The notes under the pieces: generated by a model
The model's database searches: none
The model's input: the letters and a program-made list of their open reading frames with translations, nothing else
What the model was told of the DNA's origin: nothing
Part shown: piece by piece, positions 44,691-45,029 of the stretch
Layout of the letters: every line of letters starts with the position of its first letter
How positions within the stretch are numbered: position 1 is the stretch's first letter
DNA from: an uncultured Rickettsiaceae bacterium
GTDB taxonomy: Bacteria > Pseudomonadota > Alphaproteobacteria > Rickettsiales > Rickettsiaceae
Length of the DNA: 45,029 nt
Direction of reading: 5' to 3'
NCBI GenBank assembly: GCA_905479865.1
Contig: CAJQOD010000008.1
Span: 1 to 45,029, forward strand
Position numbers and translations under genes: made by a program

Positions 44691-44848
44691 ATAGTCAAGT
44701 GATCTATCTCCAGCTATTTCTTTAAAGTCACTATAACTGGATTCCATACTTATCTTAAGCAACATAAAATCAGATAACTCTTGCAACCAGCAGATGGGTA
44801 TTCTACTAATATTTAACGTCATTCTATTAACTAACAAGTTAAAAGCTT

Positions 44849-45029
44849 ATGAATCTTGATGTGGATATAGTTATTGTTGCAGTTTTCCTATTAACAACTC
44901 TTGTCATTGGCATACGTAAAGGGAGGCACATTAATAATATAAGGGAATTTGCTGTTGGTAACAGAGATTTTACTACTACAGCTTTGGTGTGTACCATTGT
45001 AGCTACGTGGGCTGCAGGAGGCGATTTTT
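44849..45029 (+). CDS. Sodium:solute symporter family protein, N-terminal part (cut by window edge)
   Basis: 60 residues visible from the ATG at 44849. MNLDVDIVIVAVFLLTTLVI is a first membrane helix, followed by GIRKGRHINNIREFAVGNRD and then FTTTALVCTIVATWAAGGDF. The xxAVGNRDFTTTALVxTIVATWAxGGDF pattern is the typical start of SSS-family transporters. The substrate cannot be told. Confidence 0.8.
   Translation, partial: MNLDVDIVIVAVFLLTTLVIGIRKGRHINNIREFAVGNRDFTTTALVCTIVATWAAGGDF

Noticed and set aside
44616-44837. 73-codon minus-strand frame overlapping the end of the Nudix gene
   Set aside because: It overlaps a well supported gene, has no ribosome site and no known motif. Part of it (around SSYSDFKEIAGD) looks protein-like, so it may be a small relic.
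1-45029. CRISPR arrays, prophage or integrase genes, complete insertion sequences
   Set aside because: No regularly spaced repeats and no intact transposase, integrase or phage structural gene were found in the window.

Overview
The window reads as an AT-rich (roughly one third GC) alphaproteobacterial chromosome segment, most likely from a host-associated member of the Rickettsiales or a close relative. The case rests on a transhydrogenase split into three genes (pntAA, pntAB, pntB), a DUF3576 gene next to leuS, a GapR/DUF2312 gene, small YdcH-type and opacity-type proteins, Rpn-type relics, and the order ffs-dnaX-ybaB-recR. The species cannot be fixed from the sequence alone.

Layout. 1-2160 is a decaying stretch: the end of an MFS transporter, a truncated Rpn-type nuclease fragment, an exported TPR protein and a frameshifted relic. 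A Y-family DNA polymerase follows (2170-3435), then a 540-base gene-free stretch holding a long RNA-like hairpin. 3974-11067 is a complete BAT-type operon (moxR, DUF58, DUF4381, two VWA proteins, batD) for a membrane-anchored von Willebrand/MoxR complex. 11275-17754 carries a fatty-acid desaturase, tRNA-Gly, a YdcH-like small protein, ubiX, a membrane hypothetical, gapR, a rhodanese, tRNA-Gln, xth, mutM and a RhuM/Fic gene. 17885-22622 runs ubiE, ubiB, a second xth, a BON protein and hemW. 22797-23989 is a small SOS-like island: a UmuD-like peptidase, an unknown protein and a divergent membrane protein. 23994-32444 is translation and RNA or DNA maintenance: aspS, rnd, DUF3576, leuS, rluB, rsmD, radA. 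A 655-base repeat region follows, then two tandem outer-membrane barrel genes, an SDR, gmk, an MHS-type transporter, the pnt operon and lolA. The window ends with ffs, dnaX, ybaB, recR, an exported Nudix protein and the start of a sodium:solute symporter.

How it fits together. Base-excision repair (mutM plus two xth), recombination (recR, radA), a Y-family polymerase and a UmuD-like peptidase make DNA repair a strong theme. Ubiquinone biosynthesis (ubiX, ubiE, ubiB) and transhydrogenase point to respiring cells.

The most unusual finding is at 16718-17800. A single RhuM/Fic gene has been inserted at the 5' end of mutM. A copy of the mutM start lies on each side, so mutM stays intact while a short dead mutM leader now sits directly in front of the RhuM gene. 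Other points of interest are two adjacent inverted-repeat elements with shared cores (32528-32898), a hairpin whose arm differences are all G-U pairs (3641-3742), an exported Nudix protein, and a palindrome inside the predicted promoter divergent from the UmuD-like gene.
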